A stretch of 64,000 bases of DNA from Crambe crambe (lineage: Eukaryota; Porifera; Demospongiae; Poecilosclerida; Crambeidae): contig OZ004589.1 in assembly GCA_963924555.1 (NCBI GenBank), forward strand, positions 6,448,001 to 6,512,000, in the 5' to 3' direction. Shown here in pieces: positions 17,501-29,248 of this stretch. Positions within the stretch are counted from its first letter, which is position 1. Each line of letters begins with the position of its first letter. A program made the position numbers and the translations under genes. The notes below the pieces were generated by a model. That model was not told the DNA's origin. It worked only from the letters and a program-made list of their open reading frames with translations, and did no database searches.

Positions 17501-18664
17501 GTCTGATCTGTGGATTGTGTGTTTTGAATTATCATGGTTACTGTAGAGTTATTTATATGTAGGGTGTAGGGAGGGTTTTTAGACGTACATATTTCTGATT
17601 CCAGGTCTATTGAGTCTACTTCTCCTTTGAGGAGCAGTTCCTAACTTGATCGTAACATTTTGACACATACACATGTGATTGAACATGTCAATAGAACCCA
17701 CTCAATGTAGATACTTAGGGATCAGAAAAAGAAGTGTCCATCCTAGTTTGGAGGTACATATCAGCATTATTTTCAACTTATTAGAGCCAGGGGACTTAAT
17801 GTCTTGGAATTTGGTGAATCTCATTGAAGGTCATGTCCCCCACTAATATTTGCGTGTGTGCATAAACTTCCTAAAGAGTAATGCTCTTTATATGAAAAAG
17901 ATTGGAAAATAATGCCTTGGTGGAGCACTGGTAATATTCATCAATAATTATTATTGCCTCTTGCATGTTATGAATAAATGTCCGTACATGCTCATGATTC
18001 TCACTACTGACACTCTTAAAATTGTAATTATGACGCACTTGTGACAATGCATGCATAGCACGTTACTGTGTAACACGATATGCACCATAATGCACTTTCC
18101 TAGTGATATATCCACTTCCTTAGCAACATATAATATCCCTTGGATAATCTTCAGGATCAAACCTCAAAATGTGATCTTAGCTTATATATAGTTGGTAAAA
18201 TCAAATGGCAGGAACCATCTGCAGCTAGCCCTGCAGGTGTGTATGCCAACGTTGCATTAATGTACTGTGTGGTTGGTGATAAGACTTTGACCTGCACTTT
18301 GACCTTTAAACTTTTTACAGAATGGGAAAAGGAAGCTCATCTACTACACAAGCTTTGACGGACAGAAGAGAGCCAACGCTGCTTACCTGATTGGTTGCTA
18401 CATGATCATCTACCACCACCTCCTGCCTGAGGATGCCTATCGGATCCTGGCCACCACCTCCCTCTCCTATGTCCCCTTCCGAGATGCCTCGTACGGGACA
18501 TGCATGTTCAACCTCACCCTGCAGCATTGCTTCACTGCCACTCAGAAGGCTCTCAGCATGAGATTTCTGGACTTCAGCCATTTTAACGTCCACGAGTACG
18601 AGCACTACGAGAAGGTGGAGAACGGAGACTTCAACTGGATCATTCCCGGTGAGTGGGTGAAATG

Positions 18665-18707
<43 letters not shown>

Positions 18708-21056
18708 TACTATAGGTTGTCTGTATGTAGATGCAGGTGTACTAACAGTACAGGTGTGGCAGTGCCTGGTACGTACACACAGAAGAGCCAAATAAGGCGG
18801 TAGCACATTTGCCGATGTAATAAAAGTTTCACATCCTGTGCCAGTTGCCAAATATAATATCACTGACTCCAAATCCACACTAACCTAAACCGTATATATA
18901 CTTGACTCTTATGTAATGTATATCCGTGTCAATTCCAACCTTATGTGTGTGTATCCAACCTCACACATTTAATGTATTTAATAAGATTTCTCTCCGTAAA
19001 CTTTCCAGGGAAGTTCCTAGCCTTTGCTGGACCTCACAACAAGAGCCGGATCGAGAATGGCTACCCACTGCACGCACCCGACCACTACTTCAACTACTTC
19101 CGCAGCCACGGGATCACCACCATCATACGACTCAACAAGCGGATGTACGACGCCAAGAAGTTCACTGATGCAGGATTTGACCACCAGGACTTGTTTTTTA
19201 TCGATGGCTCCACTCCGAATAATACTATCATCAAGCGGTTTTTGGCCATCTGTGAAGGCACCAAAGGAGGAATAGCCATCCATTGCAAAGGTATGGAGAT
19301 CCAATTGAACACTTCAAAGAGTCCCTAATGGGATAGCCACTAGTATGAGATTAATTTGTAAAATTACGACTCCCTTGAGTGCAAGGATAGCCATATTACA
19401 AGATTATGAGTGTTATAAAGTACAAAGGAACAGTTTTTAAAAATGGGCAGGGGGAAGGATAAAACCTATGTAATTGGGACACATCTTACTTGTCCTGTAT
19501 GTGTGTCCCCATGGTATTCTCACGTATCTCCAAATATTTTACACGCTGCAAATAACTTAATGCTTCATTTCCTTTGGTTTATACTCCACATTCATTATGA
19601 TGTCTCTCTGCTTGACAGTGTTCTATCCCTTTTGAAGCACAAGGAGGTGGAGGGTATCCCTTCTAGGTAGTGCGCAAACACTCTACATTCTTGCTCGAGG
19701 TGTGGGTTAATGAAGAGAATTATGTGTCTCAGTCACCAATTTAATGCCAAATTGACCATTAGAACATCAACGTTCCAGTAATTTTAACGCCATAGCTACT
19801 TGTAAAAGGGTGCCGCTAAACAGAGTTGGCATGGTTGTGTTTTGTGGTCAATTTAACATGGCCTTTTTAAGAGCATCACGAACAAACTTTTTAGCTATCA
19901 CATTTCTACATGTGACAAAGTTTTTTTACTTTAGTTGTTTTCGATCTTGACTGGCTTGTTATTCTACACGTTTTAGTGATTTTTCCTCTCCCCCTTGGCT
20001 TGCTGCCAGTGTATGTAGTTATCGCTAACAAGTATAACAGGTCAGACTGGTTCTCTTAGGTTCCACTGTTACTGATACCCTTGACTGATTATGTCAGCTC
20101 TCTGCCAACAGCTGTCTTAATGAGTTTCGTAGCCATTCGCTGACTGTCTGTCTTGTCTTTCCCAAGACTCTCTCCTCCCTCTTCACACATGGTTCACACA
20201 TGGTTCACATATGGTTCACACATGGTTCACATATGGTTCACATATCAATTTAATAAAGAAATTTGCCCCACGAAATTTAATATAGGCATTTATTTTTGCT
20301 GCGTGTTAGCACCTTTTGCTTCATTTAGGTAGCAGGTGCCTTTCGATTGTGAGAAATCCAAGGAGTTACTTGCGTATGACTGTCCCATTGGGGTGTATGG
20401 CGGTAAAATGTTTTCACATAAGTGAATCTGCTTCAACAGCAGATGTCACTGAAGGGCATAGCTGTAGTGCTTCTTTGTCTCCAGGGTGTGTGGGCATATG
20501 GGGGGCACTGTTTTCACTTCTATCTGATATCAGATGCAGCAGCTGTCACTTAATTCCAGGACACATACCTTCCCTCCAGGGCGTGGGGTGTGAAGTAATT
20601 AGAAAAAATGTACAGGGATTTCCTCTTCCTTTCCAGGGCATGGGATGTGAAGTAATTAATTATTAAAGAAAATGTACAGGGGTTTAAAAACAGCTTCCAG
20701 TTTACCTTCCCCTCAGGGCTAATTAAGAGGGATCTCCTCTGTTTTCAATTCAGCAATTAGAAGCCATATGTGGGCGAGTGATGACATGTGTTTAGCATGC
20801 TGTTTCCATGCAAACTAGCAAGTGCCTGAATGTGGAGTGTCCACCTGATGTTTTTGCCAAGCTGACCACCACAGTAGTAGCCATTATGGCTGCTAATTAA
20901 ATTGATTGTGGTCTACCTTGCATGTGCGTGCATGTGCAAGTGGTGTTGGGGACTGCCAAGGAGGAAAGGGTTGGCATGGAGATCAATGGGTGAATTGATT
21001 TGTTGGCTGATAATGATGATTCTTCGATGGAGTTTGCATGCAGCTGCACTTCCCAT

Positions 21057-21094
<38 letters not shown>

Positions 21095-23086
21095 ACAGAG
21101 AGAGAGAGAGATTTTCTCCCCATGTGTGTGAGAGAGAGGTTTACATGCAGCTGCATTGTGTGTGTCAGAGAGGTTTGCATCCCATATGATGGTGCAATAC
21201 ACGTATGGATGGAAATAGCTTGAATTCCTCACCTTCATCAAATCCCTTAGAAGTGCCGGCAATGTAAACTTTCATAATGTTATTATCAAAGCCCAAGATA
21301 AACAGCTTTGCTACCCTTTACAAATATCATTACATGTCTACCCTTTACCAACCCATTTAATGTGGAATGAAAAACTTGTCTCTCTCTCTCTTGCAGCTGG
21401 ACTTGGAAGGACTGGTACACTGATAGCTTGCTACATGATGAAACACTACAAGTTCTCTGCTGCTGAGTGCATTGCATGGACCAGGTATGTAACATGCATG
21501 TTATGTGCATGTTACGTGCATGTGATGATTGTGATATAGAAGTTATGATCGACTATTACATATAATTCGCAGGATTTGTCGTCCAGGCTCAATCATCGGA
21601 CCGCAGCAAACCTTTCTTGAAGAGTAAGCTTTGCACACAGTTGCCTGTTTATGTGATGTAATGTATGATGTTGCTATATTTAGGAAGCAGGCTAGCCTGT
21701 GGGCAGCTGGTGAAGCGGAGAGGGCCAGGGGTTTCCATTACCATGACTCAGACAAGCTACGCAAGATGGAGAAGCAAGATAAACTGGAAAAACTGGAAAT
21801 GATGGAGGGGTCAGACCGCGTCAAGCATCTCGAAGCCCAGATGTTAAGCAAGATCCGTGCAATGGGCCTAGAACCAAAAATGATGGAACAGCTCATGGAC
21901 GACGAGGTGTGTACATTGTATTTCCCAAGTTATGAAATACTGGTGAAATATGTATTGTCCGTCCATCTATAGTATGGTCCTCCAGACTCCACCCTGCCTC
22001 CTTATGCACCACCTTCATTCTCCCATGGTACTGGAACTGCCCCAACCGGTTCAATGGGTACCACCGGCCAGGCCCCAATGACCCAAGGTGACAGACTCAA
22101 TCTCCTGAAGCGGGAAAGAGGCCAACCCAAGTCTACCACTCCAGGCTCTAGCAGGTAATGTACATAGATTAATAATCATCTTCTATCTGGCAGGTACTTC
22201 ATATCTGACATATGTGTACTGGAAATGTACATAAATGTCCCACCAGTGCTTCTATTTAATGCACATTGAAATATTCATGAAGCAATTATAATTTAAACCC
22301 TTCATTTAACCCCTTCATTTTTGAAGCCATGAAACCTATTTCTCCAAATGTTCTCATTGTTGTTTTTTTATTGGTTGAAATCTTTTATGCAGAGCTGACC
22401 CCAAGCTATTGATGGGTCGCACTCGTTCCCAAACCACTGCCATCCGCCATTCCCTCAACTCCACCCCTTGTCTCCCCATCCCCCTGTCCTTGTCCCCCTC
22501 CACGAAGGACACACCCAGACTCTCCAGTTCTTACTCGTCCTCTCCACCCTCCTCTGGAATGGGGTGTGTGGCCATCCCCGGAGCAGGGGGCATGCAGGAG
22601 CAGTACTATCAGCCTAGTACTTCTGTTGGACACCACCAGTACCACCCTCATGGCTTACGAGGACATGCTGACGTCACCACAAAACTGACTCCAATATCTG
22701 TTGCCACCCCCCACACCCAAGCTACACCAAGAGTGTAAGTTTGATGTGTTATAATTGTGTTGTTGTTGATATCATTGTCATTGTTATTGTTGTTGTTGTT
22801 GTTTTCGTTATTGTTCCTTATAGAGTATGTAATCTTTATAATGTTCTTAACCCCCTGACCTCTCAACCTCCTAATCCCTAGACCCCTTGACATCCCAACC
22901 CCCAAACCCAATAATTAGGAGCAAATTTTATCATTCTGTGCTAGCTCTCAGCCCCCACCCCTTCTTTGTCCCTTCAGAGTCGTTTGAATTTTTAATCAAT
23001 AATTTTTTTTTAGACGTACGAGTGGTCGTACTGCAAGCAGAACCGTTGTGAGACCAGCCACCACTTCCTCTGCCCCACGATATTGA
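9028..23086 (+). CDS. CDC14: CDC14 dual-specificity protein phosphatase
   Basis: Eleven exons: 9028-9067, 9964-10060, 10415-10490, 18321-18648, 19009-19290, 21397-21484, 21573-21623, 21684-21906, 21973-22154, 22393-22734, 23014-23086 (stop 23084-23086). Phases agree throughout; 593 residues, close to human CDC14A. The start fits the family: [14 protein letters not shown] directly follows a short N-terminus. Landmarks are [54 protein letters not shown] and the PTP loop HCKAGLGRT, with predicted nucleophile Cys273 and Arg279, then [16 protein letters not shown]14 removes phosphate from proline-directed Ser/Thr sites and acts in mitotic exit, cytokinesis, DNA repair and ciliary biology (family knowledge). 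The intron after Lys274 splits the catalytic loop. The tail after about residue 325 is charged, then Ser/Thr/Pro-rich and diverged. Intron 3 (10491-18320) is exceptionally long for this window. Confidence 0.93.
9375..9480 (+). mobile_element. Possible tRNA-derived SINE head in CDC14 intron 1
   Basis: A pol III A-box-like TAGCCTTGTGG (9379-9389) and a B-box-like GGTTCCAATTA (9427-9437) lie at tRNA-like spacing, followed by an AT-rich and then CT-rich stretch. No clear cloverleaf was folded, so this is a weak call. Confidence 0.35.
11509..11557. repeat. GA microsatellite
   Basis: Uninterrupted AG dinucleotide run in CDC14 intron 3. It creates spurious Arg-Glu repeat reading frames. Confidence 0.95.
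13825..14135. repeat. 41-bp minisatellite in CDC14 intron 3
   Basis: About seven near-perfect units containing AGGCATAGTGGCAAGACAG then AAGGCATAGGGGGAAGAACTG. The element AGGCATAGTG recurs at 13921, 13962, 14003, 14044 and 14085, exactly 41 bp apart. The unit length is not a multiple of three, yet all three minus-strand frames stay open through it, which explains the long artificial Pro/Leu/Cys-rich frames. Confidence 0.9.
16895..17400. repeat. Degenerate repeat with CTTATGTGAGATCACCCC core
   Basis: At least seven variants of a CTTATGTGARATCACCCC core occur. The last three are embedded in longer units that include ATTGAGA.TACA.CAGTGTATT. Inside CDC14 intron 3; no function seen. Confidence 0.7.
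18669..18702. repeat. GA microsatellite just downstream of a CDC14 donor
   Basis: GA dinucleotide run about 20 bp after the donor site of CDC14 exon 4. Confidence 0.9.
20189..20243. repeat. 11-bp tandem repeat, five copies
   Basis: Five copies of ATGGTTCACAC/T starting at 20189, 20200, 20211, 20222 and 20233, in a CDC14 intron. Confidence 0.9.
21061..21110. repeat. Compound TG/AG microsatellite
   Basis: A TG run is followed directly by an AG run in the CDC14 intron before the exon that carries the catalytic GLGRT. Confidence 0.95.
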
Positions 23087-23835
23087 GGCAACAAGCAACC
23101 AGTTCTATTTTTCCCCCCGTCCGAACTTCTTTTTTTTCATTATACTATACCCAATTTTTTCTACTCCATCAAATAACCCCTTTAAATAGTGACAATTTTT
23201 GTATTTCATGTGGGCATTTTTGTATTGATACTTGTGCATGTAAATTTGTAGCATATCAACCCCCCCAAAAAGTACTGACATTCTCATTGAATGACAACAA
23301 GGAAAAGAAATATATATATTTGGGGAAGACATTACTGACTTTACTTTGTCACCATGTTCATCACATTCAACGTTATTGTAGTTTAACTGAATCATTGAAC
23401 CTTTGAACTCTGTACTATGAACTCTATACTAACACTTTGACACTTTGTATCATACAATTTACACATAACCAACCTTTGTTATATTATGATGTTTTTCTAT
23501 GTACAAGATCTTTAAGGAGGGGGGGGTGAGTCGGGTGACACAGTGGAACTGCAGTCTTTTGTAGTAGCTGAACTTTGCCACACCTTTTTCAAGTTACAGT
23601 TGGGTCTGTTGTATTCATGGAGGCTGGTGAAATTAGCTATATCGGTTAACTAGATGTTTGTAGAACACTAAACCCCTGTGTAGAGTAGAGGGGAGGGGAA
23701 TAGAAAGGAGGAAGAAGGTGAGATAAAGGGAGGGGTTAATTTTAAGCACACAGTTTATATGCTCCATTTCAACAAGCAGATGATTATGTCCTCTTTTAGA
23801 AGTTATTCTTTACACTGGCTCTGTTCTTGGAGGAG

Positions 23836-23964
23836 TAGTCCTGTGGTGTGTGGTATTTGTGCATCAGTCTATTATGCTGTAGTCCTGTGGTGTGTGGTAT
23901 TTGTGCATCAGTCTATTATGCTGTAGTCCTGTGGTGTGTGGTATTTGTGCATCAGTCTATTATG
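23836..23964. repeat. 44-bp tandem triplication
   Basis: Three nearly identical units beginning AGTCCTGTGGTGTGTGGTAT at 23837, 23881 and 23925, downstream of CDC14. Near identity suggests recent origin. Confidence 0.95.
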
Positions 23965-25032
23965 AGTCTATTGTGCTAATTTTTTTGGCCTTTTATGCTT
24001 TTGAGCTCCCCAAAAAGACCCTCTAGATTGTGCCCATAATCTTACTGAAAAATCAAGGTTTTCTTCACTTACTCAGCCTAAAGATTGTTCAGCCATGTTG
24101 TAGCTAACTATAATGCACTGACATTATTGCATGCATTGCATTCCAATGATACATGATAATTATGGTTCATGAGATAACTAAACATTGCTTGCTTCCTTAA
24201 CCTTAACGTTTGGAATATAAAAAAATTATCTGCTAAAAAGCCCTAATAATATGCCTGAAAATTCACCTATTATGCTAGCATTATGCCTGATGCTCGGGAG
24301 TACCTAGCTATTATGCCTAAAATTATTCTGGCATAATAGGCTGGACCCTACGCGTGCTTAAAGGGACCTTTTAATTTGATGTAGCTATCATTGGTTTTCA
24401 ATCAGTCAGTGTATTTTCACCATTTGCTAAAAGTGTTTTTAAATTGCTAATTCCGGCGCTGGTGCTGCGATACCACAAGTCCCTTCCAAGATATGAGCTT
24501 TGATCAGTCAGTCTCCCACCACCAGCAGTTTGGTTCTAGCGTACACTGTCCACAGCCAAGTGGTCCACCAGGGGATCCTGCTAATGCTAATAATCTGTTC
24601 ACACCCTCAGTGAATTCTATCATTGGGAGCTGAAGCAGCACCATAGGGGTAGGAAGCATATTTTAAGCTTGGAAGGGGAGGGGGGACATAAGCCACACCT
24701 ACAGTCATACCCCCAAAATAAAGCCACACCCATGACATAAGTCACCACACAACTCTATAGCCACATTACATTATTTGATGTACTGTTTGTGCTCCAATAT
24801 AATTATCACAAAAGTATTCATAAGGCAAATACTTTTATGACCACACCCACTCCCCAATGTACAATCATTCATTTGTTATTGGAATGTACATAGCTATTAA
24901 TTTTATTGTAGCTAGCCATTGTTTTTTGTTTGTTTTTTGTTTATTGTTTTGTTGTTCTTTTGCTTCTTCTTCTTCTTCTTTTTGGCTGGCTCCTAAGCAG
25001 GTTAGCAACTCTATACCATGGCCCTGAATATA

Positions 25033-25188
25033 TACAGTGGAACCTCCAAATAATGGACACTCCAAATAAAGCACACCTCTCTGTAAAGGACACTTGTTGC
25101 TGTCCCACCATAGTACTTTGTGACCTCTGAATAAAGGACACCTCTCTGTAAAGGACAATTTCAGTGGCCCCAGAGAGGTTCCATTGTA
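25033..25188. mobile_element. Tc1/mariner-type MITE, TA target duplication
   Basis: Terminal inverted repeats CAGTGGAACCTC and GAGGTTCCATTG are flanked by TA on both sides. The interior repeats GGACACCTCTCTGTAAAGGAC. About 156 bp with no coding capacity. Similar ends are seen at 38828-38898 and near 37051. Confidence 0.75.
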
Positions 25189-25690
25189 GCTAGCTAGAAT
25201 CATAATAATGACACTGTTAGCGAGAACGCAGTTCCAAGCCTATGATCACTGATAATGTCACAGCAAGCATGGAGCGGCCTGCTACTGAGAATGGTGGTGA
25301 AGGAGATGATGGTGATGATATGTAGGAGAGTGATGAAGGAGTTGAATTGCTCACTAGAGAGGAATTGATAAATTTATTCAGTCCTGTCTCAGTTAGACTG
25401 TGGGGAATGTAATCAATGATTGGGTGTGTGATTCATGGGCTAGCCCAATGTGGGAAAATCAATGCTCACTTTGTATGACTGGTCTTTCCAGACGATTCAA
25501 ATTTTCTGGTCTACCCATGGTCCAATGATACAGAAATGATAACAAAAAATAGCACTGTTTCGGATCTTCTAACAGGCCTGGGGCACTTTGTACTCTGCTC
25601 TTATCATAATCAGGGAAATTGGAGTTTACAAATCTAGAACAAGAATTTTAGGTAGCTACACTGTTTCATTAGCTACTACCTTGAACTTTA

Positions 25691-25750
25691 GCCTTGTACC
25701 CTAGGCCCTTTTTTTTTTCTTTTCTTTTTTTCGGGGCCTGGGTACGAGGC
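25691..25750. mobile_element. Short foldback related to the element at 55.0-55.6 kb
   Basis: GCCTTGTACCCTAGGCCC at the left pairs with GGGCCTGGGTACGAGGC at the right around a T-rich centre. The ends match those of the longer TTA-flanked element in the XRRA1 copy, so this may be a deleted family member. Confidence 0.5.
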
Positions 25751-26776
25751 TACCCTGAACTTGAACTCTAGCTACTTGGACTGGCTCCTAAAAGAATTAA
25801 GTTCAAGAAGATGGCCATCAGACTATAATGTCATTGATCGGTGGTGGTGTGGGAGTCTATCAGCTCTAAAAGCTCGCTTGCCGTCAAATATTGCATATTG
25901 CCCTCCCTCCCTCCCTCTCATCCAATTTGACCAAGTGAAGGACAGGAAACAAGCTATTAAGTCACATTGGCCTTAATACACACACATAGCTACATTCTTT
26001 TCCAGACAAGTCATTCATGCAACTTCTTTGGAGGTTCCAACCAAACAGCTATACATACACAGGAAGATAATGTTTATTAGAACTTAGATAAACCACCATA
26101 CAACAGAGGTGTAGCTAGCTAGCAGTATTTTGTGCATTGGTCAGGCAAATAGTCTCACTAGTCAGGCTCTCCCCCATAATAACTGTAACCTGAGTGGTAT
26201 GAAGAATCTGGGAGGTGTCGGTAATCAAATTAGCTATAGCTAGCTAATACTAAGTTATGCAAACGACCATACAGTTGTAGCTACCAGACTCTCCTCAAAG
26301 CGAGACCATCAGGATGTGAAAGATGTATTGATCAGGCAAATGCCTGACCCAGCACTACATCTATGTGCTGTAGAAATCAATCAAAGCTGCTACATTGCTG
26401 GACATGGGCGGCGGTAGACAGCACATTAGCCTAATACAATATACTCTTGTGTATGTAAGCCATAGCTGCTTTTGTTCCTTGTAAAATCAATTTCTTTTAG
26501 CTATAGCAGAGCTATTAAAGTGAATTCAGGCCACTATTGGTTGATTACAAGTTTCTCATACCCTGCCCGCATTAGTTTACTCTACCTACAGGATTTGGCC
26601 TATAATTGAATTTCTATACCGCATCACTTCTGATTGTATCAACTCCTGTGGGAAATGACTGAATAGACATAATGGCTTATACTATGCCGCCCGCCTGCAT
26701 ATAAAAAAAGCTAGCTATAACACCACAGAACCATACTGCTGTAGAGCTTGCATTCCTAGCTGATACTAGTTCTAAG

Positions 26777-28531
26777 ATGTCATTCCCATTTGGGCCAAAA
26801 GAAGTATTTGCAGTGTTGAAATTCTGTCATGAACTATATGCTCGCATGCAAAGTGTATCTGAGAACAATGATTATTGCAGGAGCATACTACAACATATTA
26901 AAGATCTGCAAAGTACTGTAGAAAACCTAAAGCAATTGGAACTGGAACAAGACGAATGGCCAAAATCTTGCATGGAAGATATTGCAAACTTCAAGACTTC
27001 CCTTGATATCTGCAAACATACTTGTGCATCTCTTAAAAGCAAGAGTACATTTGAAAAATATATAAATGTCGGAGCCAATGAGACTGCACTTAAAACTCTT
27101 GAAAAGGAACTGCAGAGAGCCAGTTATAGCCTCCAAATTACACTTCAGCTGGTTTCTATGGGAGAAATCAAAAGTTTAAAGGAAAATGTGCATAGAGACA
27201 TTCAAGAAGTAAAAGCAGCAGCTATTCATCCTAGAGATGGTGTTTATTTACCTAATCACAAATCTTCTAGACCCCGGCCGAATGAAATAAAGTGTCTCCA
27301 AGTCACTCTGGATGAACATGGGGACCTAATGGTAGTAAAGTGGTCCGATAATAGCAATCCAAAGGGCACAGTCGATAGCTACGATATTCGATACGATGAC
27401 GAGAATGAGCAGGTGTTGTCCTTTCCTGTTGAAGAATGCAGGCAAAGTGCAGGTCCTAATGAGTTCTGTGTGAAGATTGGACCTCCGAAAATTAAACTTG
27501 GGCATCATTACACAGTTACAGTCCGTGGTATTAATGGGACAGGTCCAGGGAAGTGGAGTGAAGAGCAACTCTTCAGATTCAAAACTGGTCCTCCTAACAA
27601 ACCCAAACGACCTACTGTTATAATTCTTTCTCCGACAGAGGTTTTAATCAGAACAAAAAGACCATCCAAAATAGACGAAAATGGCAGTGCCATCACACAC
27701 TGCAAAGTTGAATATACACCGAATATGGATAACGACCCAACTTGGAATAACCACAAAAGCCCCATCAAGCAGCAGTCAGATGTGGAGGTGAGGATCAAGT
27801 CTTTAATTCCTGATACAACCTACTACTTTCGAATCAGGATGATAAATGACTCTGGAGAAAGTGCTCCTAGTGACTCAGTATATATAATGACCACTCAGCT
27901 TATACCAGGTCCCCCACAAGAGTTGCGTATCTCCAGCAAGCGTACGGCTACAAGAATCAAGTTAAGATGGGAAGAACCAGCCACAAATCCTCAAGCAGCA
28001 CATGAGTACAAGGTAGAGATGTGTCGTAAGAAGAAAGGTGAATGGAAATACCATTCAACAGTCAACAAGAAATCTGCTAAGATCACATCACTTAAAACTA
28101 ACACAAAGTACCGCTTTCGAGTTCAGACAATTAACAACAAAGGAGACCCTGGAGAATGGAGCGATCCGATTGAGGCTGAAACGCGACATGGTGCAATTGT
28201 TCGTGTAGTTGGAACTGTTGGGGCAGTAATCGGAGGTACTGTAGGTGGACCGGTACTGGGAGCTACTAGTGGAGGTTTAGGGGCTGTTCTTGTTGCTGGA
28301 GAGGGGATAGATAATAAAGTAGGAAAAGTAGCAGCTGCAGCTGGAGCAGGCACTGGTGGAGCTGTGGCTGGAGCATTATTAGGAACAATTGGGGCACCAG
28401 TCTATGGGGGAGCGATGGGATTCTTGGCTTATGGCAGTATGTCTGGAAAGTTCAGTAATAATAGTCCACAGACTAGTGATGACGAGACTGAAGACCTGCA
28501 TGATGCTGATAAAACTGACAAAATGAAATAA
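26777..28531 (+). CDS. Helical N-terminal domain, three Fn3 domains and glycine-zipper protein
   Basis: A single uninterrupted 584-residue frame; start chosen at the first ATG, MSFPFGPKEVF. Residues 1-155 look all-helical, with amphipathic heptads such as LKFCHELYARM, LQHIKDLQSTV and LKTLEKELQRA. This recalls the four-helix adaptor bundles at the N-termini of MLKL-like and HeLo-like proteins, a resemblance of character and not a proven match. Three Fn3 domains follow (about 168-268, 270-370, 373-467), with typical YTVTVRGING.G, YYFRIRMINDSG and YRFRVQTINNKG strands. Residues 470-560 form a Gly/Ala-rich hydrophobic stretch with glycine-zipper spacing (GAVIGGTVGGPVLGA, GTGGAVAGALLG), then an acidic end. 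No signal peptide seen, so the Fn3 domains are probably cytosolic. A broken 3' copy lies 0.7 kb downstream. Function unknown; membrane insertion by the glycine-rich tail is inferred. Confidence 0.85.
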   Translation: MSFPFGPKEVFAVLKFCHELYARMQSVSENNDYCRSILQHIKDLQSTVENLKQLELEQDEWPKSCMEDIANFKTSLDICKHTCASLKSKSTFEKYINVGANETALKTLEKELQRASYSLQITLQLVSMGEIKSLKENVHRDIQEVKAAAIHPRDGVYLPNHKSSRPRPNEIKCLQVTLDEHGDLMVVKWSDNSNPKGTVDSYDIRYDDENEQVLSFPVEECRQSAGPNEFCVKIGPPKIKLGHHYTVTVRGINGTGPGKWSEEQLFRFKTGPPNKPKRPTVIILSPTEVLIRTKRPSKIDENGSAITHCKVEYTPNMDNDPTWNNHKSPIKQQSDVEVRIKSLIPDTTYYFRIRMINDSGESAPSDSVYIMTTQLIPGPPQELRISSKRTATRIKLRWEEPATNPQAAHEYKVEMCRKKKGEWKYHSTVNKKSAKITSLKTNTKYRFRVQTINNKGDPGEWSDPIEAETRHGAIVRVVGTVGAVIGGTVGGPVLGATSGGLGAVLVAGEGIDNKVGKVAAAAGAGTGGAVAGALLGTIGAPVYGGAMGFLAYGSMSGKFSNNSPQTSDDETEDLHDADKTDKMK

Positions 28532-28599
28532 TGTCTGTATCATTAGCTGACTGTTGCATTATACTGTCCCAACTGATTTTTTTGAGTTATCCCTTTTTT

Positions 28600-28995
28600 A
28601 TTATTATCAATCACATCTAATTATTGTGTGCACAGCATACTAGCTATTCACATTATCAGACATTGTGGCAGATGATTTTTGACTGTATCAACAGATGTAT
28701 CCACAGGTGGTTGAAGTTTAGATATTATGACGAGATTCATGGTGCTGGTGATCCATCCACTGGTAGGAAAGTGCTGTACTGTACTGTACTGTCAGAGCCA
28801 TGATGGGCGTGAACAAAGACTACAGGCCAGATGATTAACCAGGCAACAGGAAAGCCCGGCAAGAGCACCAAGAACATAACAGAAGATAGACAGCAAGATT
28901 TAATAGTGCACACTACTGTTGAAATTCAGCTAATCAATGTCAGAAGGGCTTAATGTCAAATGTTCATGCAAGGCTTTTATGTCTTTGGAACCATG
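28600..28995. repeat. Left arm of large inverted repeat
   Basis: This stretch matches the reverse complement of about 29615-30080, with small indels. Shared blocks include CCACAGGTGGTTGAAGT, ATTATGACGAGATTCATGG, GACTACAGGCCAGATGATTA and TCAGAAGGGCTTAA. It starts just downstream of the Fn3 gene and includes its 3' flank. Confidence 0.85.
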
Positions 28996-29248
28996 CATGA
29001 ACATTTGAGACCAAAAGTCGTAACTCATAAAGGAATTGAAATTATTTAATATATCTATAGAGGCAGCTCTTAGACAGTTCCTAGCTCCAAGCTGAAACTT
29101 AGCTACATGATTCATGAAGACACATCTGATATCTACAGCTAGCTGACTTATTAATTTGCCAATGAACTACATAGCTCTATAGCTATAATATTGTTGACCT
29201 TTAGATATAGCCATAGACATGTAGCTAACCGGGAATGCAATATAAATG

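Larger units (their letters stand above)
10491..18320 (+). other. Long CDC14 intron 3 (7.8 kb)
   Basis: No coding exon recognised. It holds a 26-bp G run (10537-10562), a GA run (11509-11557), repeated 'GAGAGATGGTCTCTTT'-like segments near 13490-13640 and 16270-16370, a 41-bp minisatellite (13.8-14.1 kb) and a degenerate repeat at 16.9-17.4 kb. An unspliced distal exon or enhancer cannot be excluded. Confidence 0.7.
23087..26776. other. Intergenic region between CDC14 and the Fn3 gene
   Basis: No convincing gene. It includes the CDC14 3' UTR with no clear AATAAA near the stop, a 44-bp triplication, a Tc1-type MITE and a small foldback. Density of TAGCTA-type words rises sharply in the last 2 kb. 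A TATA-like stretch (ATATAAAAAAAG) lies near 26699, upstream of the Fn3 gene. Confidence 0.65.

Noticed and set aside
18402-18803. Extension of the CDC14 exon 4 frame into an Arg-Glu repeat
   Set aside because: It reads through a GTGAGT donor into a GA microsatellite; the next exon at 19009 continues the phosphatase in phase.
22648-22911. Asn-rich minus-strand frame
   Set aside because: Antisense of CDC14 exon 10 and a GTT-repeat intron; low-complexity artefact.
25200-25400. Acidic Gly/Asp-rich frame after CDC14 (GGEGDDGDDM)
   Set aside because: Very short, interrupted by a stop, no splice partners or family match.
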